Origin: GCA-2861595 sp035525365
GTDB taxonomy: Bacteria; Actinomycetota; Acidimicrobiia; Acidimicrobiales; GCA-2861595
DNA: 64,000 nt
Direction: 5' to 3'
Assembly (NCBI GenBank): GCA_035525365.1
Contig: DATLEK010000103.1
Location: forward strand, 3,865-67,864
Below are positions 7,610 to 15,415 of the stretch, one piece after another (position 1 is the stretch's first letter; every line of letters starts with the position of its first letter). The notes beneath the pieces were generated by a model. That model was not told the DNA's origin and made no database searches. It saw nothing but the letters and a program-made list of their open reading frames with translations. Made by a program: the position numbers and the translations under genes.

Positions 7610-7939
7610 CTACGCGGCCCGGTTCACCATGCGGGTGGGCTGGTGGCGTACCTCGGGCTCTTCGCCCTCCGAGGAGCCGAGCCAGTGGAAGGCGGAACGC
7701 CACACGGTGGTGGTGCCGGCGATGACTGCGCCGGTCAGCAGAGTGCCCATCCACTCTTCGCGCAGCGCCACGTCGAACCCACCGAAGAGTGAGAAGTCGA
7801 TGACGAACGCGGTGGCGATGGCGAGACCGAGCGTCACCACGCTGTGAAGCTTGGTGAGATCGGGGACGAGCTCTTCGAGCACGTCCACCATCTTGAACAA
7901 CGCCAGACCCAAGAGCAGGGTTACGGCGAAGGTGTACAT
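7610..7939 (-). CDS. Small membrane protein of unknown function
   Basis: 109 residues with three predicted helices: MYTFAVTLLLGLALFKMV, VVTLGLAIATAFVIDFSLF, and a C-proximal segment around TLLTGAVIAGTTTVWRSAF, then a polar tail. Start ATG 7939 follows a very good ribosome site (GGAGGAAAG). It converges with the ECF S gene and diverges from the homoserine kinase gene. The order of short helices recalls small holin-like or ion-channel-like proteins, but nothing identifies it. Confidence 0.65.
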   Translation of the reverse strand: MYTFAVTLLLGLALFKMVDVLEELVPDLTKLHSVVTLGLAIATAFVIDFSLFGGFDVALREEWMGTLLTGAVIAGTTTVWRSAFHWLGSSEGEEPEVRHQPTRMVNRAA

Positions 7940-8032
7940 GGTTTCTTTCCTCCTGACGGGAGGTCGTGGATTCCCGTCATTACTTCGACCGCTACTGCTC
8001 AAGGGAGGTAACCGGTTCGGCGCATGAAACTT

Positions 8033-8044
8033 GACCGATCGGTC
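8033..8044. promoter_or_regulatory. 12-bp perfect palindrome upstream of thrB
   Basis: GACCGATCGGTC is a perfect dyad 12 bases before GTG 8057, extended to a near-perfect 16-mer (TTGACCGATCGGTCTA). Symmetry and position suit a TetR-type operator controlling thrB and/or the divergent small membrane gene. No regulator gene is adjacent. Confidence 0.4.
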
Positions 8045-8056
8045 TAGGGTGCCCCG

Positions 8057-8905
8057 GTGCGAGCACGGGCCCCGGCCTCGTCGGCCAACCTCGGGCCCGG
8101 CTTCGACACGCTGGCCATCGCACTGTCCCTCCACGTGGAGGTCGAGGTGGAGGAGGCCGACCACCTCACCGTCAGGGCTGAGGGTGAGGGTGCCGAGCTA
8201 CCGGCCGATGCCTCGCACCTGGCCGCTCGCGTCGCCGCGTCGGTGCGGGGCCACGACAAGCTGGCCATCACTGTTCGTTCCGAGATACCCGTTGGCCGGG
8301 GCCTGGGCTCCTCGGCCGCCCTCGCCGCCGCCGCCGCTGCGGCCGCCGGCGCCGAAGACCCATTGGCGGTGGCCGCACAGCACGACGGACATCCGGACAA
8401 TGCCGCAGCCGCGGTTCTGGGCGGGCTGGTGAGCGCCACCACCGTCGGGGATGACGCCGTGGCCAGCCGCCTCCCGCTCGATGGGGGGCTGTCGTTCGTG
8501 GTCCTCGTGCCCGATCGCCGGCTCCCGACCGAGGAGGCGCGCGCCGCCCTGCCCGCCCTGGTGGCCCATGAGGACGCCGCCTTCAACCTCGGCCGGATGG
8601 GTTTGCTGCTGGCGGGACTGTCGGACCGGAGGCTCCTCCGCCAAGAGGCGACCGAGGACCGGCTGCACCAGTCGTCCCGAGCCTTCCTGTTCCCCGAGGC
8701 AGCCGGGATCATGGTCGGGTTGACCGGTGCCGGAGCCCTTGCCGCCTGCTGGTCGGGGGCTGGTCCGAGCCTGCTGGCTGTCTGCGGGGCCGACGAAGCG
8801 CCGGCAGTTAGGGATGCCGGCGAGAGGTTGCTGGCCGCCTCAGGCGTGGATGGGCGGGCTCTGCTGCTCCAGGCGGACCACGAAGGGCTGACACTGCTGC
8901 ACTAG
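8057..8905 (+). CDS. thrB: Homoserine kinase
   Basis: 282 residues of the GHMP kinase family. ASSANLGPGFDTL at the N-terminus (substrate side), the nucleotide-binding GHMP loop PVGRGLGSSAALAAA (about 75-90), HPDNAAAAVLGGL (about 115-127) and the C-terminal GSGAGPSL-like motif, here WSGAGPSLLAVC. It phosphorylates L-homoserine with ATP for threonine synthesis in the cytosol. At 282 residues it is slightly short for the family (about 300). Start GTG 8057 keeps the conserved N-terminus. No hom or thrC is next to it, so it is separated from the rest of the pathway. Confidence 0.9.
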   Translation: MRARAPASSANLGPGFDTLAIALSLHVEVEVEEADHLTVRAEGEGAELPADASHLAARVAASVRGHDKLAITVRSEIPVGRGLGSSAALAAAAAAAAGAEDPLAVAAQHDGHPDNAAAAVLGGLVSATTVGDDAVASRLPLDGGLSFVVLVPDRRLPTEEARAALPALVAHEDAAFNLGRMGLLLAGLSDRRLLRQEATEDRLHQSSRAFLFPEAAGIMVGLTGAGALAACWSGAGPSLLAVCGADEAPAVRDAGERLLAASGVDGRALLLQADHEGLTLLH

Positions 8906-8914
8906 GGTCGGCAC

Positions 8915-9067
8915 ATGGCAACCTACGAGGGTTACTGCGTCAAATGTCGGGAAAAGCGGGAGTTCGAGGGCGAGGCCGTCGAGATGGCCAACGGCCGTCG
9001 GGCCGCCCAGGGCCTGTGCCCCACTTGTGGCACCAAGATGAACCGGATGCTCGGCAAGAACGGCTGA
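8915..9067 (+). CDS. Small zinc-ribbon-like protein, DUF5679 family
   Basis: 50 residues with two Cys pairs in zinc-ribbon arrangement: YCVKC near the start and CPTCGTK near the end, with a basic tail (KMNRMLGKNG). The organisation MATYEGYCVKCREKREF matches the short actinobacterial DUF5679 family as I know it; no function is established. It lies 9 bp after thrB and its stop directly abuts the queF GTG, suggesting one transcript. Confidence 0.75.
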   Translation: MATYEGYCVKCREKREFEGEAVEMANGRRAAQGLCPTCGTKMNRMLGKNG

Positions 9068-9427
9068 GTGCCGAGTAGCCCCTCGCGTCAACTCGTCGCT
9101 CTTCCCAATCCACATCCCGGGCGCGACTACGAGGTGCGCTGCAGCACCCCCGAGTTCACCTGCGTCTGTCCTCGTACCAATCAGCCGGACTTTGCGACGG
9201 TGACGATCTCCTATGTGCCGGGCGAGAGCATCGTCGAGCTGAAGTCGCTCAAGCTCTACCTGTGGAGCTTCCGGGACGAAGGGAGCTTCCACGAGGACGT
9301 CACCAACCGCATCCTCGACGACCTCGTGGCGGCCGTCTCCCCACGGCGGATAACCGTCACCACGGACTGGCAGGTGCGTGGGGGCATCTCCACCACCGTC
9401 GAGGCCGCCCACCACGCGAACGGCTGA
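9068..9427 (+). CDS. queF: NADPH-dependent 7-cyano-7-deazaguanine reductase QueF
   Basis: 119 residues, the short unimodular QueF type of the T-fold superfamily. Visible: the catalytic Cys context EFTCVCPRTNQPDFA (about 29-43), and the QueF-specific E-LKSLKLYLWSFRDEGSFHEDVTNRI (about 56-82), which holds the substrate Glu, Ser and His-Glu. It reduces preQ0 to preQ1 in queuosine biosynthesis. No queC, queD or queE is nearby, so preQ0 must come from elsewhere. The upstream gap is zero bases, so no preQ1 riboswitch precedes it. Confidence 0.93.
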   Translation: MPSSPSRQLVALPNPHPGRDYEVRCSTPEFTCVCPRTNQPDFATVTISYVPGESIVELKSLKLYLWSFRDEGSFHEDVTNRILDDLVAAVSPRRITVTTDWQVRGGISTTVEAAHHANG

Positions 9428-9430
9428 GGG

Positions 9431-11635
9431 TCAGAGCACAGCGGCGGCGAAGGTAGTGGCCGGGCGCCCGAAGTGGTAGCCCTGGGCGAGATCGCAGCCG
9501 AGATCGAGGAGCCGGACCGCCTGCTCCTCACTCTCAACGCCCTCGGCCACACTTGTCAGCCCCAGGCCCCTGGCCAGTCCGATCACCGATTCGACTATGG
9601 CCAGGTCCTCGGAATCCGTCATCAGGCCCTCCACGAAGGAGCGGTCGATCTTCACGAAGTCAACGGGGAACCTGCGCAGGTACGTGAGCGAGGAGTACCC
9701 GGTGCCGAAGTCGTCGATGCCTAGGTGAACGCCCGACGCAGTGACGGATTCGAGCATGGCGAGGGTGTCGGACGACAGCTCGGTGAGTGCCGTCTCGGTG
9801 ATCTCCAAATGGAGGTCATCGGGACGCAACCCGGTTTCCTCGAGCACCTGGGCCACGAGATCGGCGAGATCCCGGTTGGCTAGCTGGACGGCGGAGAGGT
9901 TCACGTTCACCGACGCCGTCGTCGGTGCCGCCACCGGGAACCTCGAACTGGATCGAGCGGCCTGGGCGCAGGATTCCCTGAGGATCCAGGTCCCGAGCGG
10001 CACGATGAGCCCGCTCTCCTCTGCCACCTCCAGGAACTCGGCGGGAAAAAGGATGCCCCGGTCGGCATCGTTGAGCCTGAGCAGGGCCTCCGCTCCGACC
10101 ACACGGTTGGAGGCGCGCAGGTCGACGATCGGCTGGAACATCGCCACCATCCGGTCCTGCTCCACGGCGCGGCGCAGGCAGTTCTCCACGTGCAGCTTGC
10201 CGGTCTTCTCGGCGCGCATGGCGGCGCTGAAAACCTCGTGGCCGGCTCGACCCCGCTGCTTGGCCCGGTACATCGCCGTGTCGGCGTCCCGGACCAGAGC
10301 CTCGGGCTCGTCGTTGGGGTCGCTGGCCAGGGCGATGCCGACACTGGCGGTGACCCGCGCCTGGCCTGCCGCCAGCTGGAACGGTACGGAGAAAGCCTCT
10401 TCGATCCGCGCCGCCACACCGATGGCCTCGATCTCGCCGGCCAGGCCCTCGCACAGGACCACGAACTCGTCCCCGCCGAAACGGGCCAAGGTGTCGCTCG
10501 GGCGTACGACCGCCCGTAGCCGTGCCGCGGCGCTGACAAGAAGCTCATCGCCGGCGGCGTGACCGAGACTGTCGTTGACCAGCTTGAAGCGGTCGAGGTC
10601 GACGAACAGCACGGCCACCGCCGCCGGGTGGCGCTGGGCGCGGGTGAGGGCCTGGGCGGCCCGGTCCACGAACAGCACGCGGTTCGCCAGCCCCGTCAGT
10701 GGATCGTGGAAAGCAAGGTGAGCGAGCTGCTCGGCCTGCACCCGCTGGGTGTCGAAGAGCCGGGCTTTTGCGATGGTGCTGGCCGCCTGCTCGGCGAAGA
10801 GGCTGAGAGCCCGCAGGTCGTACTCCGAGAAGGTCTGGCCTTCGCCGGCGTTCACGTTGAGTACGCCGAGCGCTTCGTCGTGGTGGACGAGGGGAACGCA
10901 CATGGCGCTGGTGACGTCGTGGTCCCGTGACCGCAGGCCGGGGAACCGCGACGGGTCGGGGCGGCCGTTGACGAGGAGGGGTTGCATCGTGGCGGCCACG
11001 GCGCCGGCGATGCCCTCGCCTACCTTCATACGGGCTTCACGGGCGCTGTCGTTGCCCACCTCGCACACGGTGTGGAGCTCTCCCTCCTGCTCGATCAGCA
11101 TCAGGGAACCATTGGAGCCCCGGAGCAGCTCCAGGGCGCTCTGGAGGATCGACGAGAGAACCTGCGGCAGCTCGAGCACCGAGTTCATGGCTCTGCCTGC
11201 CTCGAGGAGGAGCGACAGTTCGTGCAGCCGGTTGGACAGGGCCGTTGTGAGCAGGCGTTCGTCGAACAGGAGGCGGCTGAGTCGGCGGAGGTGGGCCTCC
11301 TTCTCGAAGGAGTAGAAGGCGAAGGCGATCGTCAGCCCGAGGACGCTCAGGCGGAGCAGAAGGCGGGGCTGCTGGTCTCCAACGAGTTGTGGTGTCCAGG
11401 TCGAGATGACGACCATCGACGACAGCAGGATCAGCAGGAGGGTCGAGATGGCCCACAACTGCACCCGCCGGCGGTCGACGGCTTCGAAGGAGGGCGACTC
11501 GAAATCGCGCAGGCCCACCACCCGCGCCTCCCGGCGGAGCTCCTCGCGTGTCACCGGCACGAGTGGGGGGCCCGTCGGTGACCACGGGTCAGTAGCTACC
11601 GGGGGCGCGGTGGCCATGCTGTCTTTTTTCGGCAT
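9431..11635 (-). CDS. Membrane GAF-GGDEF-EAL cyclic-di-GMP protein
   Basis: 734 residues. Two membrane helices (about 59-80 and 90-110), a short coiled linker, a GAF domain (about 140-305), a GGDEF domain (about 315-475) with intact RFGGDEF and an inhibitory RPSD I-site five residues before it, and an EAL domain (about 490-730) with EAL in VGAEALLRL, EITETAL, DDFGTGYSS and KIDRSFV. All catalytic signatures look intact, so both synthesis and hydrolysis of c-di-GMP are possible. ATG 11635 has a clear GAGGAGGG site. The GAF domain probably senses a small ligand. It lies downstream of the NifU-N protein gene, 52 bp away. Confidence 0.92.
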   Translation of the reverse strand: MPKKDSMATAPPVATDPWSPTGPPLVPVTREELRREARVVGLRDFESPSFEAVDRRRVQLWAISTLLLILLSSMVVISTWTPQLVGDQQPRLLLRLSVLGLTIAFAFYSFEKEAHLRRLSRLLFDERLLTTALSNRLHELSLLLEAGRAMNSVLELPQVLSSILQSALELLRGSNGSLMLIEQEGELHTVCEVGNDSAREARMKVGEGIAGAVAATMQPLLVNGRPDPSRFPGLRSRDHDVTSAMCVPLVHHDEALGVLNVNAGEGQTFSEYDLRALSLFAEQAASTIAKARLFDTQRVQAEQLAHLAFHDPLTGLANRVLFVDRAAQALTRAQRHPAAVAVLFVDLDRFKLVNDSLGHAAGDELLVSAAARLRAVVRPSDTLARFGGDEFVVLCEGLAGEIEAIGVAARIEEAFSVPFQLAAGQARVTASVGIALASDPNDEPEALVRDADTAMYRAKQRGRAGHEVFSAAMRAEKTGKLHVENCLRRAVEQDRMVAMFQPIVDLRASNRVVGAEALLRLNDADRGILFPAEFLEVAEESGLIVPLGTWILRESCAQAARSSSRFPVAAPTTASVNVNLSAVQLANRDLADLVAQVLEETGLRPDDLHLEITETALTELSSDTLAMLESVTASGVHLGIDDFGTGYSSLTYLRRFPVDFVKIDRSFVEGLMTDSEDLAIVESVIGLARGLGLTSVAEGVESEEQAVRLLDLGCDLAQGYHFGRPATTFAAAVL

Positions 11636-11687
11636 CTGTCCCTCCTCTTTGAAGTCTCGCGGTGGCAATGGTCCGGGAGGAGCAGAC

Positions 11688-11945
11688 CTATAGGTACTCG
11701 GCGGCGGCAGCCTGCACGGCGGCGATGATCGGCTCCCACTCGGCACCTGACGTCCGGTTCACGGTGACGAAGTCGTTCACGCCGAAGATGGAGGCCACGC
11801 CGGCGGCCCCGAACACCTCCTTGGCGAAGGGATGGGCGTCGGCAGCCTCGGCATTGCCGAAGCTGAGGGTGCCCGGCAGCGTGACGTTGAGCTGGAAACG
11901 CAGCGCGTTCGGGTTCGGTGACGGCTGAGGGGAAGCGGTGGCCAT
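11688..11945 (-). CDS. NifU N-terminal (Nfu-N) domain protein
   Basis: 85 residues. NALRFQLNVTLPGTLSFGNAEAADAHPFAKEVFGAAGVASIFGVNDFVTVNR follows the pattern of the N-terminal domain of Nfu/HIRIP5 proteins. There is no CxxC iron-sulfur motif, so it is the stand-alone N-domain, whose function is not defined; it may bind client proteins in Fe-S delivery. Start ATG 11945. It diverges from rimO, itself an Fe-S enzyme, which may or may not be meaningful. Confidence 0.7.
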   Translation of the reverse strand: MATASPQPSPNPNALRFQLNVTLPGTLSFGNAEAADAHPFAKEVFGAAGVASIFGVNDFVTVNRTSGAEWEPIIAAVQAAAAEYL

Positions 11946-12043
11946 AGGGTGATCGTAACTAGATCAGCTCCGGCGGGCCCCATTCCTGGCCCCACACGTC
12001 GAACTGGGGGTCGGCCACGGGCACCGACTGTAGATTCGGGGTC

Positions 12044-13282
12044 GTGACGGGTCGCTACTGGGTGGAGACCCTGGGCTGCCCGAAGAACCAGGTGGACTCG
12101 GACAAGCTGACCGGGACGCTCCGCGGGGACGGCATGACCGCCGCCTCGTCTCCGGCCGAGGCCGACGTGGTTGTGGTCAACACCTGCGCCTTCATCGAGG
12201 CCGCCCGTCAGGAATCGGTGGAGACGGTGCTGGCTCTGGCCGGTGCCAAGGCGACGGGGGCGAAGCTGGTCGTGACGGGCTGCATGGCCGAACGCTACGG
12301 CGACGAGCTGGCCGCCGCCCTCCCCGAGGTCGACCTGGTCGCCGGTTTCGGCGTGCCGGTAACGCTGGGTGAGCGGGCCGGTGTTCCCCGTCTCGACCTG
12401 CTGAACCTCCCTCGCCCGCCGGCCACGGCCCCCTGGGCCTACGTGAAGATCGCCGAGGGCTGCGACCGCAAATGCGGGTTCTGCGCCATTCCCTCGTTCC
12501 GCGGCCCCCAGCGTTCCCGCCCTGTCGAGGCCATCCTGGACGAGGTCGATGCTCTCGGGGCCAAGGAGATCGTCCTGGTCGCCCAGGACCTCGCTTCCTA
12601 CGGCAAGGACGTGGCCGGGCTGGGTGCCGGCGCCATAGTGGGTCTGGTTCGGGCGGTGGCGGAGAAGGCCAGGACCCGCCTGCTGTACCTGTACCCATCC
12701 GACCTCACCGATGAGCTGATCGACGCCATCGGCGACACCGGCATCCCGTACTTCGACCTGTCCCTGCAGCACGTCTCGCGGCCTCTGCTGAAGCGCATGC
12801 GCCGGTGGGGAGACGGAGCCCGCTTCCTGCGCCGCATGGGCGAAATCCGCGACAGGTGGCCCGATGCCGCCTTCCGCTCCAACTTCATCGTCGGCTACCC
12901 CGGAGAGACCGAGGCCGACCACGATCTACTCCTTGCGTTTCTCCACGAGGCGCAGCTGGACTGGTGCGGGTTCTTCTCGTATTCGGCCGAGGAAGGCACC
13001 TATGCCGCCGGGCTCGACGGCGAGGTGGCGCCGGCTCTCGTGGCCGAGCGCCTCCGGGAGCTGAGCGAGGTGCAGGACGCCATCACCGCCCGCCGCCGCC
13101 AGAGGCTCATCGGTGAGGTGGTCGAGGTCCTGGTGGACAGGCCCGGCGTCGGGCGGAGTCACCGCGAGGCGCCCGAGATCGACGGTGTCGTCCGGATACC
13201 GGAGTCGCTTGCTGTTGGCGAGGTCGTGAAGGTGATCATCACCGGTGCAGAGGGCCCGGACCTCGATGCCGAGGCCGTCTGA
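12044..13282 (+). CDS. rimO: Ribosomal protein S12 methylthiotransferase RimO
   Basis: 412 residues. N-terminal UPF0004 domain with Cys ligands in ETLGCPKNQVDSD, NTCAFIEAA and VTGCMAERY; radical-SAM CxxxCxxC in GCDRKCGFCAIPSFRG (about 137-150); and a C-terminal TRAM-like end. The CPKNQVD and FCAIP variants favour RimO over MiaB. It adds a methylthio group to an aspartate of ribosomal protein S12, using two [4Fe-4S] clusters. GTG 12044 starts at the conserved N-terminus. It heads a rimO-pgsA-cinA run with gaps of 2 bp or less. Confidence 0.93.
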   Translation: MTGRYWVETLGCPKNQVDSDKLTGTLRGDGMTAASSPAEADVVVVNTCAFIEAARQESVETVLALAGAKATGAKLVVTGCMAERYGDELAAALPEVDLVAGFGVPVTLGERAGVPRLDLLNLPRPPATAPWAYVKIAEGCDRKCGFCAIPSFRGPQRSRPVEAILDEVDALGAKEIVLVAQDLASYGKDVAGLGAGAIVGLVRAVAEKARTRLLYLYPSDLTDELIDAIGDTGIPYFDLSLQHVSRPLLKRMRRWGDGARFLRRMGEIRDRWPDAAFRSNFIVGYPGETEADHDLLLAFLHEAQLDWCGFFSYSAEEGTYAAGLDGEVAPALVAERLRELSEVQDAITARRRQRLIGEVVEVLVDRPGVGRSHREAPEIDGVVRIPESLAVGEVVKVIITGAEGPDLDAEAV

Positions 13283-13284
13283 AA

Positions 13285-13899
13285 GTGGCCACCGACTCAC
13301 CGCCGGCGGGTGTCAGGTCGGGCTTCGGCCCCGGCGCCCTGGCCACCCCGGCCAACGCCGTCACCATCGCCCGTGTGCTCGCTACGCCCGTTCTCATCGC
13401 CATGATCCTGGGAGGCGGCGCGTCGTGGCCGGCATTCGCCCTGTGGATCCTGCTGTCGGGCACCGACTGGGTCGACGGTTACATCGCCCGCCGACAGGGC
13501 ATCACCCGCTCCGGCGCCTTCCTCGACCCGCTGGCCGACAAGTGCCTCATCCTCGGCGCCCTGTTCGCCCTCGTCGTCGAGGGCCTCTTCTGGTGGTTGC
13601 CCGTCGTTCTCATCGCCGTTCGGGAGGTTGCGGTCAGCCTCTACCGGACCTGGATGGGAAAGCGGGGCATCTCCATCCCGGCCCGCTGGTGGGCCAAGGT
13701 GAAGACCGTGGTCCAGCAGGCGGCGGTCGCCTTCGTCCTCCTGCCGCCCACCACCGACCATCCCTCCATCGCCGCCGTCGGGCTGTGGGCCGGCGTCGGG
13801 TTGACATTGTTCACCGGCGCCCAGTACTTCCTCGACGCCCGACGGGTCGTGGCCGCATCTGACGCCGAGGGATTGGATCGCCGCGGCCGTGCGTTGTGA
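13285..13899 (+). CDS. pgsA: CDP-diacylglycerol--glycerol-3-phosphate 3-phosphatidyltransferase
   Basis: 204 residues with four to five membrane helices. The CDP-alcohol phosphotransferase motif is complete: DWVDGYIARRQG followed by GAFLDPLADK (about 63-90), giving D-G-AR-G-D-D. TPANAVTIARVLATPVLI at the N-terminus is typical of PgsA. It makes phosphatidylglycerophosphate, the precursor of phosphatidylglycerol and cardiolipin. The 3' end overlaps cinA by 11 bases, the usual pgsA-cinA linkage in actinobacteria. Confidence 0.92.
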   Translation: MATDSPPAGVRSGFGPGALATPANAVTIARVLATPVLIAMILGGGASWPAFALWILLSGTDWVDGYIARRQGITRSGAFLDPLADKCLILGALFALVVEGLFWWLPVVLIAVREVAVSLYRTWMGKRGISIPARWWAKVKTVVQQAAVAFVLLPPTTDHPSIAAVGLWAGVGLTLFTGAQYFLDARRVVAASDAEGLDRRGRAL

Positions 13900-15139
13900 G
13901 ATCGTCGCCGTAGGAACCGAGCTGCTCCTGGGGGACGTGGTCGACACGAACTCGGCGTGGCTGGGGCGGCGCTTGGCCGCTGCCGGCATCGAGTCGTACT
14001 TCCGCACCATCGTGGGCGACAACGTCGAGCGCATCGTGACGGCGGTACGGGTGGCGCTGGAGCGGAGCGAGGCCGTCATCGTGTGTGGCGGGCTGGGCCC
14101 CACCCACGACGATGTCTCCCGGGAGGCGATCGCCGAGGTCATGGGAGTGTCGCTGCGGCGCGACGAAGCGCTGGTCGAGCGCCTGCGGGAACGGTTCGCC
14201 GCCCGTGGCCGGGAGATGTCGGTGAGCAACGAGCGGCAGGCCGACGTTCCCGAGGGCGCCACGAGCATCGCCCAGGACCAGGGAACGGCGCCCGGGCTCG
14301 TGTGCCCGATCGGCGAAAAGGTGGTGTACGCGCTGCCGGGCGTGCCCCACGAGTTGAAGGAGATGGTGGACCGGGCCGTTCTTCCCGACCTGCGCCGCCG
14401 TGCCGGATCGCCCTCCACCATCGTCTCCCGGGTCCTGCGCACGTGGGGCCTGGCCGAGTCCGTCCTGGCCGAGCGGCTGGCCCCGCGGGTCGAGGCACTG
14501 GAGGATGCCGGCAACCCGACGCTGGCTTTCCTGGCCGGCGGGATCAAGGGCATCGCCGTCCGGATCACGGCCCGGGCCGCAACCCGCGACGAGGCGGAGA
14601 AGCTGCTCGATGGCGAAGATGTGGAGATCCGAAGCATCCTCGGGCCCCTGGTCTTCGGCGTGGACGACCAGACGATGGAGGAAAGGGTGGGCGCGCTGTT
14701 GGAGGAGTTCGGCCTGACTCTGGGGCTGGCGGAGTCGATGACCGGGGGCCTGGTGGCCTCCCGGGTGGTGGAGGTGGAGGGGTCCAGCAAGTGGTTCCGC
14801 GGGGGAGTGGTGTCCTACGACTCACAGGTGAAGTTCGGCCTGCTCGACGTGCCGGAGGGACCGGTGGTGTCCGAGGAGGCGGCCGCGGTCATGGCCCAGG
14901 GGGCGTGCCGGGTGCTGGAGTCCGACGTCGCCCTGTCGGTCACCGGGGTGGCCGGGCCGGCCACCCAGGACGGCATGCCCGTGGGCACCGCCTACTTCGG
15001 CCTGTGCCTGGACGGAAAAACCGAGGTCGTGCACCGCCTCCTGCCCGGCGACCGCCGGCACATCCGGGAGCTCGCGGTGATCACCATGTTGGACCTCCTC
15101 CGCCGGCGCCTCCTGGAGCGCGGGGAACCGCTGGACTGA
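13889..15139 (+). CDS. cinA: CinA family nicotinamide mononucleotide deamidase / competence-damage protein
   Basis: 416 residues, full length. N-terminal MoCF-like domain (VAVGTELLLGDVVDTNSAWLG, GGLGPTHDDVSREA, ALPGVPHE) and C-terminal CinA deamidase domain (TLGLAESMTGGLVAS, GVVSYDSQVK, SVTGVAGP, VGTAYFG). In other bacteria CinA recycles NMN and is often linked to recA, as here, where recA starts 276 bp downstream. GTG 13889 gives the conserved start. Confidence 0.92.
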   Translation: MRCEIVAVGTELLLGDVVDTNSAWLGRRLAAAGIESYFRTIVGDNVERIVTAVRVALERSEAVIVCGGLGPTHDDVSREAIAEVMGVSLRRDEALVERLRERFAARGREMSVSNERQADVPEGATSIAQDQGTAPGLVCPIGEKVVYALPGVPHELKEMVDRAVLPDLRRRAGSPSTIVSRVLRTWGLAESVLAERLAPRVEALEDAGNPTLAFLAGGIKGIAVRITARAATRDEAEKLLDGEDVEIRSILGPLVFGVDDQTMEERVGALLEEFGLTLGLAESMTGGLVASRVVEVEGSSKWFRGGVVSYDSQVKFGLLDVPEGPVVSEEAAAVMAQGACRVLESDVALSVTGVAGPATQDGMPVGTAYFGLCLDGKTEVVHRLLPGDRRHIRELAVITMLDLLRRRLLERGEPLD

Positions 15140-15294
15140 GGCCCCACCCTCGGATATGGTTCCGGCGCCGCCGGCCGACTGCGCCGGCCGGGCCCCCGCC
15201 AGCGGCGGTGCTGCGCCCCCCTCGTCCTTTCCGGGGACCTCTCCTCGCCGGCCGTGAACGCCGCCCCTCGGCATCGTGCTCCAGGGTCCCTGAA

Positions 15295-15308
15295 CGAACA
15301 CTCGTTTG
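15295..15308. promoter_or_regulatory. LexA (SOS) box upstream of recA
   Basis: CGAACACTCGTTTG closely matches the actinobacterial/Gram-positive SOS box CGAACnnnnGTTCG, with one mismatch in the right half. It lies 108 bases before the recA ATG and upstream of the second promoter element. Confidence 0.75.
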
Positions 15309-15340
15309 GGATTACACTTCTGGAAGTACAACGGTGTCAC

Positions 15341-15363
15341 TTGTCACACCCTCTTCGTAGGGT
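15341..15363 (+). promoter_or_regulatory. RecA-NDp-type (PafBC) promoter of recA
   Basis: TTGTCA at 15341-15346 and TAGGGT at 15358-15363, with the spacing and sequence of the LexA-independent DNA-damage promoter described in mycobacteria (TTGTCRGTG-N8-TANNNT). The middle three bases are CAC instead of GTG. It is 53 bases before the recA ATG. Confidence 0.55.
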
Positions 15364-15415
15364 GGACCTCGAACCAGAAAACAGAGGAACAACCGTGAAG
15401 AGAGGGGTTCTACCG

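Noticed and set aside
11959..12024. Minus-strand 21-codon frame from GTG 12024 (VPVADPQFDVWGQEWGPPELI) just before the NifU-N gene
   Set aside because: No ribosome site and overlap with the rimO leader; I cannot separate it from chance. Possible leader peptide at most.
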